This document shows, piece by piece, positions 35,430-43,155 of a DNA stretch of 64,000 bases. The stretch comes from Flavobacteriales bacterium. GTDB lineage: Bacteria > Bacteroidota > Bacteroidia > Flavobacteriales > Weeksellaceae. Location of the stretch: NCBI GenBank assembly GCA_020635515.1, contig JACJZS010000005.1, forward strand, positions 48,501 to 112,500, written 5' to 3'. How positions within the stretch are numbered: the first letter of the stretch is position 1; every line of letters begins with the position of its first letter. A program made the position numbers and the translations under genes. The notes under the pieces were generated by a model. That model saw only the letters and a list, made by a program, of their open reading frames with translations. It was not told where the DNA came from and ran no database searches.

Positions 35430-36761
35430 TTATTTTACAAATTCATAGTATCGAGCACCTAGTTGATTTGGATTTTCTCGTTCAAGAGATTTTAATACAA
35501 ATTCATTTTTGGGAGTATTAATCGAAGTTTTTAATGATTTGTTGTGTAACTTTTCGTAGGTTTCAAAGTCAATTTCTGTTCTATCTTTTAGAGATTCAAA
35601 AAGAGGAATTGTTTTAATTTTTTCTTTCCAAGTATCTTCTATAATTCCTTCAAAAACTTTAGCCTTTGAGCCACTTCCGTATGCAATAAATCCAAAAGTT
35701 TTTCCGCTAATATCTTTATTTTCTTCTTCGGCTACTTTTAGTGTAGAAAGAAGAGCCATAAAGATAGATGCAGTATAAAGGTTTCCAACTTCAGAAGAAG
35801 CTTTTTCTGCAGGCATTATTTTATCTTTTAGGAATGTTTTGTATTCATCAGTTTTACTAATATCTTTCAGAACATCTTTATCAATTTCTCCTAATTTATA
35901 ACCTTTTTCTAAAGCATAAATTTCAGTAAATATTCTCCTTCCATGAAAAGAATAAGGAAGATGGAAAATTAATGAATTCCAATCCTGAAATAAAGCTCCT
36001 GTTGTGTTTTTTTGCTCTTTTAAGTTAAAGTATGCTTCACGGATTCTATCTTGGTAACATTTATTAGAAAACTGTCCGTCAAAAACAGGTTCATCAGTAA
36101 ATATTTCTACTTCAGCTTTGGTTGTTTCTATAGCTACATCTTTTTTAGAATAATATCTTCTTGGTTTAAAGAAATCGTGTTCACTTTTTGTAGCAACTCC
36201 CCACGAGTTTTCTACGGTCATTATAGATGGATTTGCGGATAAAAGTAAAGCAACAACACCTGCTCCTTGAGTATACTCTCCAGTAGAATTAAGAGCATAT
36301 TTTGCGTAATCCCCGGCAATTACAATTGCTTTTTTAGTAGGATTTGCACGTATGTAGTCCAAAGAATTTTGCAATAAATCAACACCACCTATACATGCGA
36401 ATGTGGCATCTAGAACGTCACAGTTTCTAAGTGAATCTTTTCCGAATTTTCCCTCTAACTGTTGTTCTACTAGTTCTGTAGCATAGGTAGCAGTAGGTTT
36501 TGCTCCATCTAATGAACTTTCAGTTCCTAGGTAAATTCGTCCTATGTCTTTTGGGTTTAAATCAGAATTATTAAATAACTTATGCAATGCATTAGCACAC
36601 ATAGTTGCAGTGTCCTCATGAACATCCATTAGAGCCATTTTATATAGACCTAATCCTAATTTTAATTTATCTACTTCTAGCTCTTTTGTTTTTGCAAATT
36701 CATCTATTGTCAAAACAACTTTTGGTATATAATATGCTATTTGGTCAATTCCTACTTTCAT
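35430..36761 (-). CDS. mvaS: hydroxymethylglutaryl-CoA synthase
   Basis: Condenses acetoacetyl-CoA with acetyl-CoA to HMG-CoA, first committed step of the mevalonate pathway. The 443-residue thiolase-fold protein starts VGIDQIAYYIPK, and the nucleophile is Cys123 in DATFACIGGVDLL. The general base Glu is probably in YLGTESSLDGAKP near residue 80, and the substrate His in FHLPYSFHGRR near 270. First gene of the mvaS-SDR-mvaD operon. Confidence 0.95.
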   Translation of the reverse strand: MKVGIDQIAYYIPKVVLTIDEFAKTKELEVDKLKLGLGLYKMALMDVHEDTATMCANALHKLFNNSDLNPKDIGRIYLGTESSLDGAKPTATYATELVEQQLEGKFGKDSLRNCDVLDATFACIGGVDLLQNSLDYIRANPTKKAIVIAGDYAKYALNSTGEYTQGAGVVALLLSANPSIMTVENSWGVATKSEHDFFKPRRYYSKKDVAIETTKAEVEIFTDEPVFDGQFSNKCYQDRIREAYFNLKEQKNTTGALFQDWNSLIFHLPYSFHGRRIFTEIYALEKGYKLGEIDKDVLKDISKTDEYKTFLKDKIMPAEKASSEVGNLYTASIFMALLSTLKVAEEENKDISGKTFGFIAYGSGSKAKVFEGIIEDTWKEKIKTIPLFESLKDRTEIDFETYEKLHNKSLKTSINTPKNEFVLKSLERENPNQLGARYYEFVK

Positions 36762-36793
36762 TTTTAAATTCTTCTTTGATTTGAAAACTGATA

Positions 36794-36801
36794 CAAAAGT
36801 A
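36794..36801 (-). promoter_or_regulatory. -7 element for the mvaS operon
   Basis: TACTTTTG on the minus strand, perfect consensus; start near 36788, leader about 27 bases. Confidence 0.55.
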
Positions 36802-36899
36802 CTATTTTTTTATCATTTAACAGCTGTTCAGTTTTACAAAAAAAAAGTATGGTAGGTTCATAACTTTATGATTAATATATACAGGACAAATGCATCATA

Positions 36900-36947
36900 T
36901 TTTTTATTCGAAGAGAATACCTCGAGGTATTCTCTTCGAATAAAAAA
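36900..36947 (-). terminator. 48-bp perfect palindrome, bidirectional terminator downstream of kbp
   Basis: Two 24-bp arms meet with no spacer at CTC|GAG (36923/36924); the ends are A/T tracts, so on either strand the hairpin runs into T residues. It lies 54 bases downstream of the kbp stop, which it should terminate, and upstream of the mvaS promoter. Confidence 0.85.
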
Positions 36948-36974
36948 ACAATCAGCTAGTAAAAACTGATTGTT
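36947..36974 (-). terminator. second hairpin downstream of kbp
   Basis: A 9-bp stem AACAATCAG with CTGATTGTT around a ten-base loop, abutting the 48-bp palindrome. Read on the minus strand it comes first and lacks its own clear T-run, so it may assist the main terminator. Confidence 0.5.
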
Positions 36975-37001
36975 CTAGAAAGTTTCTCGTTATATTTAAG
37001 T

Positions 37002-37457
37002 CTATCCTTGAGGGATAAATAGCACTTGTCCTGGATATATTTTATTTGGGTCGGTAAGCATTGGTTTATTTGCTTCAAAAATAGCAGGATATTTATTTGC
37101 ATCTCCTAAAGTTTCTCTTGCGATTTTTGATAATGTGTCACCACTTTGTACTGTGTAGAACGTCTTAGTTAAATCAGGAATTTCTATTTTTAAAGGTTCT
37201 TTTAGAGTTAAGGCATCTTCTACACCTTCTATACCTTCTACATTTCCTGCTGTAGCGAGGATTTTTTGTTTTTCGTCAAAGTTTTTTGCTTGTCCCGACA
37301 CAGTTACTTTTTCTCCTTCCACAGAAAAGGTTACATCAGAAAGGTCAAATCCAAATTTTGAAACATGATCATGTACTTTTTTTGCTTTTTCTTCAGGAGA
37401 TTCGCTTCCTCCGAAAATTTTTTCTCCTGCTGATTTAATGAATGAAAATAATCCCAT
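37002..37457 (-). CDS. kbp: BON and LysM domain protein (Kbp/YgaU-like)
   Basis: A 151-residue protein without signal peptide, closely resembling E. coli YgaU/Kbp in start (MGLFSFIKSAGEKIFGG), size and domain order: a BON domain (about residues 25-90, with KVTVSGQAKN) and a LysM domain (about 100-149, with YTVQSGDTLSKIA and IYPGQVLFIP). E. coli Kbp is a cytoplasmic potassium-binding sensor; peptidoglycan binding is an unlikely alternative here because there is no export signal. Single-gene unit with terminator hairpins behind it; divergent from gyrB by 184 bases. Confidence 0.88.
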   Translation of the reverse strand: MGLFSFIKSAGEKIFGGSESPEEKAKKVHDHVSKFGFDLSDVTFSVEGEKVTVSGQAKNFDEKQKILATAGNVEGIEGVEDALTLKEPLKIEIPDLTKTFYTVQSGDTLSKIARETLGDANKYPAIFEANKPMLTDPNKIYPGQVLFIPQG

Positions 37458-37607
37458 AATAATTTTAGTTAGAATTTTTTGATTAATGATACGTAAATAT
37501 ATATATCTTTTTTAGATATACACAAAAAATATTTTATAAGTTTTATAATTGTTGATAAGTTGTAAATTAATTTCATTATCTCGTTTTTTAACTCTTATTT
37601 AATTAAT

Positions 37608-37615
37608 TAACTTTG
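37608..37615 (+). promoter_or_regulatory. -7 element for gyrB
   Basis: TAACTTTG, perfect consensus; start near 37621, leader about 21 bases. Confidence 0.55.
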
Positions 37616-37641
37616 TATAATTACGTAAAATATAGATTAGT

Positions 37642-39576
37642 ATGAGCGAACAAAAGTATACGGCAGATAGTATTCAATCGTTAGAAGGAATGGAACACGT
37701 ACGTTTACGTCCTTCCATGTATATAGGAGATATAGGAGTAAGAGGATTGCATCACTTGGTATACGAAGTAGTAGATAATTCTATAGATGAAGCATTAGCA
37801 GGTCATTGTGATAGAATTGATGTAATAATTCATGAAAACAATTCCATAACAGTAAAAGATAACGGAAGAGGAATTCCTGTAGATATTCACAAAAAAGAAG
37901 GAAAGTCTGCACTAGAAGTAGTAATGACAAAAATTGGAGCAGGAGGAAAATTTGATAAAGATTCGTACAAAGTTTCTGGAGGTTTGCATGGAGTAGGTGT
38001 TTCCTGTGTAAATGCTCTTTCATCTAGTTTAATGGCAACAGTATATAGAAACAATACTATTTACAGACAAGAGTATTCTAGAGGAAAAGCATTGTATCCG
38101 ATAAAGGAAATTGGTTCTACAGAAAAGAGAGGGACAGAAGTTACTTTTTTACCTGATGATACTATATTTAATGAAACGGTTTACAATTACGAAACACTAT
38201 CTAATAGATTAAGAGAGCTATCTTTTTTAAATAAAGGAGTTAGAATTTGCATTACTGATGAAAGAGTAAAAGATGAAAATGGAGAATTTTTGTCAGAATC
38301 TTTTCATTCAGATGGAGGTTTAAAAGAATTTGTTCTATTTATAGATAATAATAGAGAACCTATAATGGACGTGATTCATATGGAGGTTCCCGATGGAGAA
38401 ATTCCTGTAGAAGTAGCCATGAGGTACAATACATCGTATTCTGAAAATATTCATAGTTATGTAAACAATATCAATACACACGAAGGTGGAACGCATCTTG
38501 CTGGTTTTCGAAGAGCTTTAACGAGAACACTCAAAAAGTATGCAGATGAGAACATTCCAACTAAAGAAAAAGATAAAGTAGACATAACTGGTGATGACTT
38601 TAGGGAAGGATTGACTGCTGTTGTTTCTGTAAAAGTGATGGAACCTCAGTTTGAAGGGCAAACCAAAACAAAATTAGGAAACTCAGAAGTTTCAGGTGCT
38701 GTAGATAAGGTAGTAGGAGAAATGCTTACCAACTTTTTGGAGGAAAATCCAGCACAAGCAAAAATAATATTTGAGAAAGTTCTTTTAGCAGCAAAAGCAA
38801 GACAAGCAGCAAAGAAAGCTAGAGAAATGGTTCAGCGAAAAACTCCTATGGGAGGAAGTGGACTTCCTGGTAAACTTGCCGATTGTTCTTCTAGTAATCC
38901 TGAAGAATGTGAAATTTACTTAGTTGAGGGAGATTCTGCAGGTGGAACTGCTAAACAAGGGAGAGATAGACATTTTCAAGCAATTATGCCACTCAGAGGA
39001 AAAATATTAAATGTAGAAAAGGCAATGCTTCATAAAGTATTTGAAAATGAAGAAATTAGGAATATTTACACAGCATTAGGTGTTTCCGTAGGAACTGAAG
39101 AAGATGCAAAAGCATTAAACCTTGCAAAGCTTCGTTATCATAAAATAATCATCATGTGTGATGCCGATATCGATGGAGCTCATATTTCTACTTTGATTAT
39201 GACCTTCTTCTTTAGGTATATGAAAGAATTAATTGAAAATGGTTACTTATACATTGCAACACCTCCGTTGTATTTATTAAAAAAAGGTTCTAAACAACAA
39301 TATGCTTGGAATGAAAAAGAACGAGAACGTATTACTCAAGAAATGTCAACAGACGGAAAAGGAGTTGCAGTTCAGAGATATAAAGGTTTAGGAGAAATGA
39401 ATGCCGAACAGCTTTGGGATACAACCATGAATCCTGAATTCAGAACGTTAAGACAGGTAACTATAGATAATGCTGTAGAAGCGGATAGAATTTTTTCTAT
39501 GCTAATGGGAGATGAGGTACCACCACGTAGAGAGTTCATAGAAAAAAACGCAGTTTATGCTAATATAGATGCATAG
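37642..39576 (+). CDS. gyrB: DNA gyrase subunit B
   Basis: ATPase subunit of gyrase, which introduces negative supercoils. The 644-residue length fits the short flavobacterial form without the proteobacterial insertion. GHKL ATPase motifs: EVVDNSIDEALAGHCD near residue 42, DNGRGIPVD near 73, and VSGGLHGVGVSCVNAL near 112. The TOPRIM acidic motifs are EGDSAGGTAKQGRDR near 430 and the metal-binding DxD in MCDADIDGAHI near 513. The C-terminal MGDEVPPRREFIEKNA is typical. A MORN/TonB-C gene follows after 6 bases. Confidence 0.97.
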   Translation: MSEQKYTADSIQSLEGMEHVRLRPSMYIGDIGVRGLHHLVYEVVDNSIDEALAGHCDRIDVIIHENNSITVKDNGRGIPVDIHKKEGKSALEVVMTKIGAGGKFDKDSYKVSGGLHGVGVSCVNALSSSLMATVYRNNTIYRQEYSRGKALYPIKEIGSTEKRGTEVTFLPDDTIFNETVYNYETLSNRLRELSFLNKGVRICITDERVKDENGEFLSESFHSDGGLKEFVLFIDNNREPIMDVIHMEVPDGEIPVEVAMRYNTSYSENIHSYVNNINTHEGGTHLAGFRRALTRTLKKYADENIPTKEKDKVDITGDDFREGLTAVVSVKVMEPQFEGQTKTKLGNSEVSGAVDKVVGEMLTNFLEENPAQAKIIFEKVLLAAKARQAAKKAREMVQRKTPMGGSGLPGKLADCSSSNPEECEIYLVEGDSAGGTAKQGRDRHFQAIMPLRGKILNVEKAMLHKVFENEEIRNIYTALGVSVGTEEDAKALNLAKLRYHKIIIMCDADIDGAHISTLIMTFFFRYMKELIENGYLYIATPPLYLLKKGSKQQYAWNEKERERITQEMSTDGKGVAVQRYKGLGEMNAEQLWDTTMNPEFRTLRQVTIDNAVEADRIFSMLMGDEVPPRREFIEKNAVYANIDA

Positions 39577-39582
39577 AGAGTA

Positions 39583-40611
39583 ATGTTGAGATTTTTAAGT
39601 ATACTAATTTTAGGTTCACTATTTTCTTTTTCTCAAGAGAAAATATATTATGATAAAAATGATTTACAAACAGAAGATATTAGCGTAGCTGAATACTATC
39701 GAGTTAAAGAAGATTTTGATATTACTCAGTCTAGATATATTTTCACTGACTTTTATCTAACAGGAGATATTAAAGCAAAAGGAGGTTTTTCTGATTCTGA
39801 ATATAAAATAAAAACAGGTGAGTTTGTTTATTTTTATAAAAATGGTAATAAGGAATGTCTAGAGCAATATAATAATCTTGGTTTATTAGATGGTAAATTC
39901 ATTTCATGGTATGAAAATAAAAATACTAAGTCTGAATATTACTATGAAAATAATCGAAGAGTAGGAGAAAGGAAAGATTGGTATTTGGAAGGAGAGGCTA
40001 AGTATATAGGAAGATATATAGATACACCAAAAAAAGATTATGTTCAAGATAATACAATTTTTAAGTACGTATCTTATTGGAATAAAAATAAAGAGCAAAC
40101 AGTAACTAATGGTAAAGGTTATATTTTTTATGATGTAAATCAAAAGAAATACAAAGGGAAAATTGTGGAAGGATTAAAAGATAGTATTTGGCATGGTTTT
40201 AATGAGGAATATAAATTACTTTATGAAGATAAATATGAAAAAGGTATTTTTATAGAGGGAATATGTTATGATTCTTTAGCAAATTTTTATGAATACAAGT
40301 CTATTAAAACTTCTCCAGAACCTAAAAAAGGATATGAAAGATTCTATAAATATTTAAATAGAAAGTTGAAATTTCCCAAAGAAGCTAAAAAATATGAAGT
40401 TGCAAATAGATTAATTATCGATTTTACAGTTAATATTGATGGTAGTGTAAAAATAAATAGCATAAGTACTCAGAATAAGGATTATTATGGATTTATTGAT
40501 ATGGTGCAAACTGTCTTTGATAATTATGACTCAGAATGGATTCCTGGAAAATACAGAGGTAAAATTATTCCAATGAGAATCAATTTACCAATTACTTTTT
40601 CAATAGAATAA
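39583..40611 (+). CDS. MORN-repeat protein with TonB-like C-terminal domain
   Basis: A 342-residue exported protein: signal peptide (about 1-18), then a run of MORN/YwqK-type repeats (about 70-230; for example KTGEFVYFYKNGNKE and LDGKFISWYENKNTKS), and a C-terminal TonB-type domain (about 255-342; FPKEAKKYEVANRLIIDFTVN through WIPGKYRGKIIPMRINLPITF). There is no N-terminal TonB membrane anchor beyond the signal sequence and no proline-rich linker, so it is unlikely to energise receptors. Such proteins are common and uncharacterised in Bacteroidota. Six bases after gyrB, so probably co-transcribed. Confidence 0.8.
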   Translation: MLRFLSILILGSLFSFSQEKIYYDKNDLQTEDISVAEYYRVKEDFDITQSRYIFTDFYLTGDIKAKGGFSDSEYKIKTGEFVYFYKNGNKECLEQYNNLGLLDGKFISWYENKNTKSEYYYENNRRVGERKDWYLEGEAKYIGRYIDTPKKDYVQDNTIFKYVSYWNKNKEQTVTNGKGYIFYDVNQKKYKGKIVEGLKDSIWHGFNEEYKLLYEDKYEKGIFIEGICYDSLANFYEYKSIKTSPEPKKGYERFYKYLNRKLKFPKEAKKYEVANRLIIDFTVNIDGSVKINSISTQNKDYYGFIDMVQTVFDNYDSEWIPGKYRGKIIPMRINLPITFSIE

Positions 40612-40618
40612 AAATTAA

Positions 40619-40626
40619 TATCTTTG
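40619..40626 (+). promoter_or_regulatory. -7 element for accA
   Basis: TATCTTTG, perfect consensus; start near 40632, leader about 20 bases. Confidence 0.6.
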
Positions 40627-40651
40627 TCGTCTTTCTAAACTTAAACGGACT

Positions 40652-41605
40652 ATGGAATATTTAGATTTCGAATTACCAATTAAAGAACTAGAAGAGCAGT
40701 TACAAACATGCGAAGTAGTAGGAGAAGAAAGTGGAGTAGATGTTTCTGTAACTTGTAAAGGAATTTCAGAGAAAATTAAAAAAGTACAAAAAGAGATATA
40801 CGAGAATTTAACTCCTTGGCAAAGAGTGCAACTTTCTCGTCATCCTGATAGACCTTATTCTTTAGACTACATAGAAAAATTATGTGGAGATACTTTTACC
40901 GAAATTCACGGTGATAGAAACTTTGCTGATGATAAAGCTATGGTAGGAGGATTAGGTCAGATTGATGGAAAAACAGTGATGTTTATCGGTCAACAAAAAG
41001 GAAGAACTACCAAGGAACGTCAGTATAGAAGATTTGGAATGCCTAATCCAGAAGGCTATAGAAAAGCTCTTCGTTTAATGAAATTTGCGGAAAAGTTCAA
41101 CATTCCTATTGTTACTTTTATAGATACTCCTGGTGCATATCCTGGTTTGGAAGCAGAAGAACGAGGACAAGGAGAAGCCATTGCTAGAAATATATACGAA
41201 ATGATGACGCTTACCGTTCCTGTAATATGTATTGTTATAGGAGAAGGTGCAAGTGGAGGAGCTTTAGGAATTGGTGTTGGAAATCATGTATATATGATGG
41301 AAAATACGTGGTATTCAGTTATCTCTCCCGAAAGTTGTTCTTCTATTTTATGGAGAAGTTGGGAACACAAAGAGCAAGCAGCGGAAGCATTAAAATTGAC
41401 ACCTAAAGATATGTTGAAATCTAAATTGATAGATGGAATCATAAAAGAACCTTTGGGAGGAGCTCACTACAATCCTGATGAAGCTGTAAAAGAAGTCAGA
41501 AAAACAATTTTAGAAGCGTTGGAAAAACTCTCTAAAATAGATAGCACTAAATTACCTGCAATACGTCAAGAAAAGTTTGTGAAAATGGGCGTTTTTAAGG
41601 ATTAG
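40652..41605 (+). CDS. accA: acetyl-CoA carboxylase carboxyltransferase subunit alpha
   Basis: Alpha half of the carboxyltransferase that moves CO2 from biotin to acetyl-CoA, giving malonyl-CoA for fatty-acid synthesis. The 317-residue crotonase-fold protein shows TEIHGDRNFADDKAMVGGL near residue 87, FIDTPGAYPGLEAEERGQG near 156, and the oxyanion-hole glycines in GEGASGGALGIGVG near 197. The N-terminal coiled region LDFELPIKELEEQL is typical. Stand-alone gene with its own promoter; accB, accC and accD are not nearby. Confidence 0.97.
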   Translation: MEYLDFELPIKELEEQLQTCEVVGEESGVDVSVTCKGISEKIKKVQKEIYENLTPWQRVQLSRHPDRPYSLDYIEKLCGDTFTEIHGDRNFADDKAMVGGLGQIDGKTVMFIGQQKGRTTKERQYRRFGMPNPEGYRKALRLMKFAEKFNIPIVTFIDTPGAYPGLEAEERGQGEAIARNIYEMMTLTVPVICIVIGEGASGGALGIGVGNHVYMMENTWYSVISPESCSSILWRSWEHKEQAAEALKLTPKDMLKSKLIDGIIKEPLGGAHYNPDEAVKEVRKTILEALEKLSKIDSTKLPAIRQEKFVKMGVFKD

Positions 41606-41811
41606 TTATACCATCTCAAGTTAGACTATAAAAACAAAGCTGTATTTGGAGTTTTGTGTTGTCTTGAAATATGTTTTACATAAAAGTTAGAACCAAGAAC
41701 AAACTTGGGAACTAAGCAAAAATTGGGATAATCTCAACTAAACGAACAGTTTATAATGTTCACACCAATTTGATAAAAACTTTCAAAGGTTTGGTGGCAG
41801 AAAGTATTTGT
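41606..41811 (+). other. intergenic stretch with hairpin and possible transposase scar
   Basis: A 206-base gap between converging accA and ybaB genes without a gene or clear terminator. It holds a bulged hairpin (TTAG/CTAA at 41687-41690/41712-41715 enclosing CCAAG/CTTGG at 41693-41697/41704-41708). From 41716 to about 41815 one plus frame reads I-S-T-K-R-T...H-T-N-L...K-G-L-V...I-C, loosely like the C-terminus of IS1-type transposases. It is too short and too diverged to be sure. Confidence 0.3.
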
Positions 41812-42129
41812 TTAGAAAGGCATTTTAGGCATATCTTCTCTTGCTTTTTGTTCTAATTTTTGTTCGTATTCATCACGAGTAGATTTGTATGCTTTGTTTA
41901 GAGTTTCTTTCAAAACAGTAGAAAAATCATCAGAAGAGGATAAAAAATTAAGATTTAATTCTTTTATTTCTCCAGTAAGTGATATTTTTAGATTCACTTG
42001 ATTATCATTAGAAGAGAATTCTCTTATTTCTGTTGAGAGAAGTTTCTTTGTTTCTTCAATTTTGCCATGGGTTTCTTTTAGTTTTCCAAGCATATCCATC
42101 ATATCTCCCATTTTATCGAACATTCCCAT
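41812..42129 (-). CDS. ybaB: YbaB/EbfC-family nucleoid-associated protein
   Basis: A 105-residue protein of the YbaB/EbfC family, which forms tweezer-shaped dimers that bind DNA. It has the methionine-rich start MGMFDKMGDMMDMLGKLKE, a central sheet region (VNLKISLTGEIKELNLN) and a long C-terminal helix ending in a Met/Pro tail. The ATG is 3 bases after the META lipoprotein stop, so the two are co-transcribed. Not linked to dnaX or recR here, unlike in many bacteria. Confidence 0.85.
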   Translation of the reverse strand: MGMFDKMGDMMDMLGKLKETHGKIEETKKLLSTEIREFSSNDNQVNLKISLTGEIKELNLNFLSSSDDFSTVLKETLNKAYKSTRDEYEQKLEQKAREDMPKMPF

Positions 42130-42131
42130 AA

Positions 42132-42545
42132 TTATTTTCTTTTAAAGGTTAATAATTCTAAGTTTCCTTTCTTTAAAATCAGTTTATCGTTTTCAACTTT
42201 ATATGAATTTACACTTGAAAGAAGAGATATAAATGATTTTTCTTTTTTAATATCAGGGCAGTATTTTTTTGTAGAAAGTATTTTATCGAACAGTATGTGT
42301 TTTCCTTCTGAGATAGTATAAATAGCAGAATAGAGGTTGCAACCAGCAAAACCGCCAATTTCATTGGAGTTTTTGAATTCTATGCTTAAATCTTCTCTGT
42401 TATCTTCTTCGGAGTCATTGTTTATAAGTATCCATTCAGAATTTTGTAGCAAAGCTTTCTCATTGGAGTCAGTAGTTGCTGTTTTTTGTACAGAACAAGA
42501 GCTTAATGCTAATAGTATAATTAGTAAGAAAGTATTTTTTTTCAT
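42132..42545 (-). CDS. META/HslJ-domain lipoprotein
   Basis: A 137-residue lipoprotein from the ATG at 42543-42545 (a start four codons earlier at 42557 would leave almost no leader after the predicted transcript start). Lipobox LSSC with the lipid Cys near residue 17. The mature part matches the META domain: NSEWILINNDS near the front, IGGFAGCNLYSAIYTI in the middle (the usual FxGCNxxxGxY), and KYCPDIKKEKSFISLLSSVNSYKV near the end, with a Cys pair (GC and YC). META proteins such as HslJ are linked with stress tolerance; the role here is unknown. Confidence 0.82.
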   Translation of the reverse strand: MKKNTFLLIILLALSSCSVQKTATTDSNEKALLQNSEWILINNDSEEDNREDLSIEFKNSNEIGGFAGCNLYSAIYTISEGKHILFDKILSTKKYCPDIKKEKSFISLLSSVNSYKVENDKLILKKGNLELLTFKRK

Positions 42546-42568
42546 GTTTAAAATCATTAGTGGTGGTG

Positions 42569-42576
42569 CAAATTTA
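42569..42576 (-). promoter_or_regulatory. -7 element for the META-ybaB operon
   Basis: TAAATTTG followed by C on the minus strand, perfect consensus, directly after the stop of the polysaccharide operon; start near 42563. Confidence 0.55.
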
Positions 42577-42585
42577 AATTAAATT

Positions 42586-43155
42586 TTAGAATATGGTTTT
42601 ATAAAGGTAGTAAATATCTTTTTTTAATGAGAGGTTTTCTACGTAATGTCGGTTAATTTTTACTTTATCTTTCCACAATATGGTGTCGTTGTATAGTACA
42701 GGATTTTTTACTTTCTTCAAAATTTCATCTTCGTTTCTATACTTTAATTGTGCTGGTCCTGTTATTCCAGGTTTTATATTGAGTATAATTTTATCTTCTC
42801 CAGTTAGTTTATCTGCATATCCAGAAACATCTGGTCTAGGACCAACAAAACTCATGGTTCCATTGAGGATATTTATAAGTTGTGGAATTTCATCTATACC
42901 ATATTTTCTTAAAAAAAAACCAAACCATGATATTTTCATTGTAGAATCAGTAATACTTGATTCTGGATTGTTTTTTATTGTTCGGAATTTATAAATATTA
43001 AATAACTTCCCTTTGAAACCTACTCTTTCTTGAAGAAATAATCCGTTCTTTTTTGTATCAATAGAACATAATATCCATATAAATATAGATGGAACTGTTA
43101 GAACAGCACTTAAAATAAGAGCTAAAAAGTAATCAAAAATAACTTTACTTTTCAA
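42586..43155 (-). CDS. polyprenyl-phosphate sugar phosphotransferase (bacterial sugar transferase)
   Basis: Monotopic phosphoglycosyltransferase that moves a sugar 1-phosphate onto undecaprenyl phosphate to start a polysaccharide unit. The 189-residue short form has one N-terminal hydrophobic helix (residues 7-30), then LFLQERVGFKGKLFNIYKFRT, the catalytic LRKYGIDEIPQLINIL (Asp-Glu dyad) and MSFVGPRPDVSGYADKL. The start codon is TTG at 43155: a stop lies two codons upstream in frame, and no ATG occurs before the membrane helix. It overlaps the kinase gene by 11 bases. Last gene of the polysaccharide operon. Confidence 0.88.
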   Translation of the reverse strand: MKSKVIFDYFLALILSAVLTVPSIFIWILCSIDTKKNGLFLQERVGFKGKLFNIYKFRTIKNNPESSITDSTMKISWFGFFLRKYGIDEIPQLINILNGTMSFVGPRPDVSGYADKLTGEDKIILNIKPGITGPAQLKYRNEDEILKKVKNPVLYNDTILWKDKVKINRHYVENLSLKKDIYYLYKTIF

